Source: Bartonella sp. B1099 (lineage in GTDB: Bacteria > Pseudomonadota > Alphaproteobacteria > Rhizobiales > Rhizobiaceae). Taken from it: a stretch of DNA of 64,000 bases. Position 1 is the first letter of the stretch; every line of letters begins with the position of its first letter. The position numbers were made by a program, and so were the translations under genes. The stretch spans positions 62,001 through 126,000 of the forward strand of contig NZ_CALYLN010000003.1 in assembly GCF_944801835.1 (NCBI RefSeq). The letters are read 5' to 3'. Below the pieces are notes generated by a model. It saw only the letters and a program-made list of their open reading frames with translations. It was not told the origin of the DNA and searched no databases. This document shows positions 62,949-64,000 of the stretch, piece after piece.

Positions 62949-64000
62949 TAATCTCTTGTTTTAAGGACAGATGATTGATGAATTTTGGAGAGGTTTTCTT
63001 GATCAATCAGATGTGTAGGATAATATCCAGTAAAATAATGGTCAGTAAATTGTGGATCGGCATTATTTCGTTTTTCTCCTGCTACAGCAAGATACAATCC
63101 GTCCGTTGAAAGAAATTCTAAAGAGTCTGCTCCAATAAAATTGCACATAGATTTTAAATCTGGATATTGATTCGCTAAAAGGTTTTCGGCTTTGGGTGTA
63201 TCAATGCCATAAAAGTCAGGATAGAAAATCATAGGACTAGAGACGCGCATATGAACTTCCTTTGCTCCTGCATCGCGAAGCATTCGCACAATTTTAAGGG
63301 ATGTTGTTCCCCGTACAATAGAGTCATCAACCAGAATAACACGTTTTCCTTCAATCACAGGACGGTTTGCCGAATGTTTTAACTTGACGCCAAAAGCGCG
63401 AATTTGCTGTGTTGGTTCGATAAAAGTACGACCAACGTAGTGATTACGAATAATACCAAGCTCGAAGGGAATTCCAATTTCTTGTGCATAGCCAATTGCA
63501 GCAGGTGTTCCACCATCAGGAACAGGAACCACAACATCCCCCTTACAAGGGGCTTCCTGTGCTAAACGGATTCCCATATTTTTGCGTGTTGTATAAACAC
63601 TCCGCCCTCCAACGATTGAGTCTGGACGGGCAAAATAAACATATTCAAATAAGCAAAGTTTTTCTGGTTTTGCATTTTCTGGTTTTATAATTTTTTTCGT
63701 AATTTCTCCATTTTTTTGTATTTCACATATGATAATTTCTCCATTTTTAACATCGCGGATATATTTGGCCCCAATAATATCAAGGGCGCAAGTTTCAGAA
63801 CAAAAGATAGGCTTACCATCAAGTTCTCCCATCACAAGAGGTCTAATTCCTGTTGGATCGCGTGCTGCAATAAGCTTTGTACGTGTGAGCGCTAACATAG
63901 CATATCCGCCTTCTACTTGCCGAATCGCATCAACAAAACGATCAGAGGACGATTCATAACGTGAGCGGGCAATAAGATGGAGAAAAACCTCTGAATCTGA
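62948..64000 (-). CDS. purF: Amidophosphoribosyltransferase (partial, N-terminus off the window)
   Basis: The frame is open to the right edge of the window: residues before the first internal Met (for example SDSEVFLHLIARSRY, then GGYAM) continue the protein, so the gene starts beyond 64000. The glutaminase domain is partly present (RDPTGIRPLVMGEL), and the C-terminal PRPP domain has RVILVDDSIVRGTTSLKIV. PurF performs the first committed step of purine synthesis. The C-terminus is complete and overlaps the SDR start. The N-terminal cysteine nucleophile cannot be seen. Confidence 0.96.
   Translation of the reverse strand, partial: SDSEVFLHLIARSRYESSSDRFVDAIRQVEGGYAMLALTRTKLIAARDPTGIRPLVMGELDGKPIFCSETCALDIIGAKYIRDVKNGEIIICEIQKNGEITKKIIKPENAKPEKLCLFEYVYFARPDSIVGGRSVYTTRKNMGIRLAQEAPCKGDVVVPVPDGGTPAAIGYAQEIGIPFELGIIRNHYVGRTFIEPTQQIRAFGVKLKHSANRPVIEGKRVILVDDSIVRGTTSLKIVRMLRDAGAKEVHMRVSSPMIFYPDFYGIDTPKAENLLANQYPDLKSMCNFIGADSLEFLSTDGLYLAVAGEKRNNADPQFTDHYFTGYYPTHLIDQENLSKIHQSSVLKTRD

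Overview
The window is a low-GC, AT-rich alphaproteobacterial chromosome segment of the order Hyphomicrobiales. Gene content and order point to Bartonella. The evidence is a complete heme-uptake (hut) locus with tonB, an rpoZ-rsh-pyrE-acpS-lepB-rnc-era-recO block, a PleC-like cell-cycle kinase, a thiCOSGED operon, and long gene-poor AT-rich gaps full of decayed sequence. The genus is an inference from protein similarity and synteny; I cannot name the species.

Layout. 1-1157: tail of greA and a lipopolysaccharide-core type glycosyltransferase. 2344-5969: trkH potassium transporter, trxB and a LysR regulator. 5970-7637: a 1.7 kb gap with mobile-element debris. 7638-13116: aspartate aminotransferase, a cold-shock protein and carB, all on the minus strand. 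13822-20498: an O6-methylguanine methyltransferase facing a PleC-like kinase, pepN and a family-4 uracil-DNA glycosylase. 20886-25984: tightly packed minus-strand thiamine operon thiC-thiO-thiS-thiG-thiE-thiD. 26015-28412: a gap followed by an orphan phage tail-collar gene with its own terminator. 28725-36092: heme locus (hmuV, hutC, hutB, hemS, hutA on minus; tonB divergent on plus). 37112-41542: slt, dapA, smpB and a second uracil-DNA glycosylase (family 5). 42093-51494: rpoZ, rsh, pyrE, DUF2062, acpS, lepB, rnc, era, recO, panC, panB, nearly all plus strand and partly overlapping. 52089-55763: HD hydrolase, ygfZ, dihydroorotase and a TIGR02301 secreted protein. 56242-62126: cysS, a DUF421 membrane protein, an Atm1-type ABC exporter, psd and pssA. 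62196-64000: an SDR oxidoreductase and purF, which runs off the right edge.

Functionally this is mostly housekeeping: nucleotide synthesis (carB, pyrE, dihydroorotase, purF), cofactors (thiamine, pantothenate), phospholipids (psd/pssA), lysine and cell wall (dapA, slt), protein export and RNA processing. The locus most tied to lifestyle is the TonB-dependent heme system, expected in a blood-dwelling bacterium. It carries a perfect 15-bp inverted repeat upstream of hemS. No complete mobile element, CRISPR array, tRNA or rRNA gene was seen. Accessory signal is confined to the gaps: an integrase-like fragment, the orphan tail-collar gene, several families of degenerate dispersed repeats and one long imperfect inverted repeat. 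I did not find convincing evidence of a new multi-gene system.
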